NCBI GenBank assembly: GCA_949592205.1
Contig: CATIUR010000005.1
Location: 131,025,277-131,089,276, forward strand
Source of the DNA: Helichrysum umbraculigerum
Taxonomy: Eukaryota > Streptophyta > Magnoliopsida > Asterales > Asteraceae
Reading direction: 5' to 3'
DNA length: 64,000 nucleotides
Of this stretch, positions 63,928 to 64,000 are shown one piece after another; the first letter of the stretch is position 1; every line of letters starts with the position of its first letter. The position numbers and the translations under genes are program-made. Under the pieces are notes generated by a model. The model searched no databases. It saw nothing but the letters and a program-made list of their open reading frames with translations, and was not told the DNA's origin.

Positions 63928-64000
63928 CTAGTTTAGGACCCGCAAAATTCGCGGAGTTGTCAATGAAAATTAATTAAGTCGCATCATATATATGTACATC
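63928..64000 (-). mobile_element. Helitron-type 3' end, minus strand, continuing off the window
   Basis: On the minus strand a short hairpin CCGCGAATTTTGCGGG lies 8 nt before CTAG (63931-63928) followed by T. Same general form as the end at 27740. Confidence 0.55.

Overview
The window is nuclear DNA from a flowering plant, most likely a core eudicot. The grounds are spliced genes with GT-AG introns, abundant Ty3/gypsy and Ty1/copia LTR retrotransposons primed by tRNA-iMet, Helitron and Harbinger-type DNA transposons, and AT-rich intergenic DNA. The repeat families look Asteraceae-like, but that is an impression I cannot test here. Three host genes are convincing. They are a pfkB-family myo-inositol kinase (MIK, 38151-42410, +), a CUE/DUF1771/Smr-domain protein (52095-57700, +, 11 exons, 484 aa) and an ER-type cyclophilin (61692-59840, -, 7 exons, 204 aa). 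From memory, their Arabidopsis counterparts are the adjacent loci AT5G58730, AT5G58720 and AT5G58710, so the window appears to be a conserved gene block inflated by transposons.

Layout. 1-23124 is a stack of nested retrotransposons, all minus strand except the Tekay-like block. A degenerate copia element (16719-18114) was entered by a gypsy element with a tRNA-Asp-like primer site (1-600 plus 15558-16718). That element's LTR was then split by a Tekay-like chromovirus complex arranged LTR-internal-LTR-truncated internal-truncated LTR (601-15552, one ATTGC target duplication). A second copia element with an uninterrupted 1501-codon polyprotein (18115-23117, CTTAA duplication) sits 2 bp from the end of the first copia LTR. 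23888-27740 is a probable Helitron carrying the C-terminal half of a 2-oxoglutarate dioxygenase gene with its introns. 27876-37190 holds decayed DNA transposons split by two long solo LTRs (28698-31968 and 33956-36810, both minus). MIK follows; its single intron contains a 1.9-kb gag-only LTR element (39358-41240). 42411-51427 is intergenic: a 534-bp palindrome, then a Harbinger-like element holding one long LTR nested inside another. The Smr gene and the cyclophilin gene are convergent. The right edge holds a copia LTR and a Helitron terminus.

The most unusual signal lies in the long Tekay-type LTRs (601, 8442, 14621, 28698, 33956, 44989, 45174). Despite very different repeats, they share an apparent transcript architecture: CT-rich leader, GTAAG donor, GTTTAG|G acceptor, a short exon ending at GTGAGT, and a pyrimidine-rich acceptor near the LTR end. 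The two predicted introns hold arrays of small hairpins. In two arrays (34498-34822 and 47030-47680) the stem bases change in compensating pairs while the loop stays constant. ORF0 and gag in the internal region each begin 2-4 nt after a good 3' splice site, and ORF0 is interrupted by UGA CUA G, the best known stop-codon readthrough context.
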